From: Clostridiaceae bacterium
GTDB taxonomy: Bacteria; Bacillota_A; Clostridia; Acetivibrionales; Acetivibrionaceae
DNA: 5,411 nucleotides
Assembly (NCBI GenBank): GCA_012513545.1
Contig: JAAZCB010000410.1
Span: forward strand, 1 to 5,411
Direction of reading: 5' to 3'
Below are positions 5,261 through 5,411 of this stretch, one piece after another. Under the pieces are notes generated by a model. That model made no database searches. It was not told the origin of the DNA and saw only the letters and a program-made list of their open reading frames with translations. How positions within the stretch are numbered: the first letter of the stretch is position 1; every line of letters starts with the position of its first letter. The position numbers and the translations under genes were made by a program.

Positions 5261-5411
5261 AACCTTTCGATATTCAGAGTCTTCGGTCGGGATGAATGGA
5301 TAATAAATGAGGATATTCGTACAATATTTGAAACTAACGGCATTGAGGGAGTGGAATACCGACCAGTAAGAACACTGGATGGACAGTCGGAAATTCAGTA
5401 TTGGTACCAGC
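5261..5411 (+). pseudogene. Immunity-protein-like fragment, runs off the window
   Basis: An open frame from just after TAA (5258-5260) to the window edge encodes about 50 residues, including FRVFGRDEWIINEDIR followed by TNGIEGVEYRPVRT. The pattern (Phe-Arg, a Trp-Ile-Ile strand, a helix, then Gly-x-Glu-Tyr-x-Pro-Val) resembles the C-terminal half of DUF1629/Imm43-type immunity proteins; I assign this from memory at low to moderate confidence. There is no ATG, GTG or TTG between the upstream stop and the conserved part, so it cannot be an intact gene as read. A neighbouring frame (5208-5300, containing LTFRAKSLVKTF) may hold its displaced N-terminal part. Its place directly after an RHS remnant fits the usual RHS toxin-immunity order. 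Confidence 0.5.

Overview
The window looks like accessory chromosome from a spore-forming, low-GC Bacillota, probably a clostridial lineage. The reasons are AT-rich intergenic DNA, strong AGGAGG-type ribosome binding sites, short intrinsic terminators, a cysteine-rich protein of the kind found in clostridial spore coats, and promoter-like sequences of the mother-cell sporulation type (CATANNNTA). I cannot name a genus. There are no recognisable RNA genes, CRISPR arrays, insertion sequences or origins.

Layout, left to right. Bases 1-531 (+) hold the 3' end of a gene for a protein with a long threonine tract and a cysteine-containing C-terminal domain. It converges on a GT4-type glycosyltransferase (651-1928, -), and two hairpin terminators separate them. 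Next comes a 248-residue protein with 16 cysteines (2194-2940, -), a probable spore-surface protein. It is bracketed by two copies of a diverged ~70-nt direct repeat. A family 92/DUF23-like glycosyltransferase (3179-4069, -) and a GT2 glycosyltransferase (4366-5076, +) are divergently transcribed, and each has a candidate sigma-K promoter with correct AC-N17-CATA spacing. The last 335 bases contain remains of an RHS/YD-repeat protein broken by a one-base frameshift, then an immunity-protein-like fragment that runs off the window.

Working model (inference): the genes are separately transcribed but could act together late in sporulation. The poly-threonine protein would be the scaffold for O-linked sugars, the three glycosyltransferases would build the glycan in the mother cell, and the cysteine-rich protein would be a cross-linkable coat or exosporium component. 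The RHS/immunity debris at the right edge suggests a recombination-prone, horizontally shuffled region.
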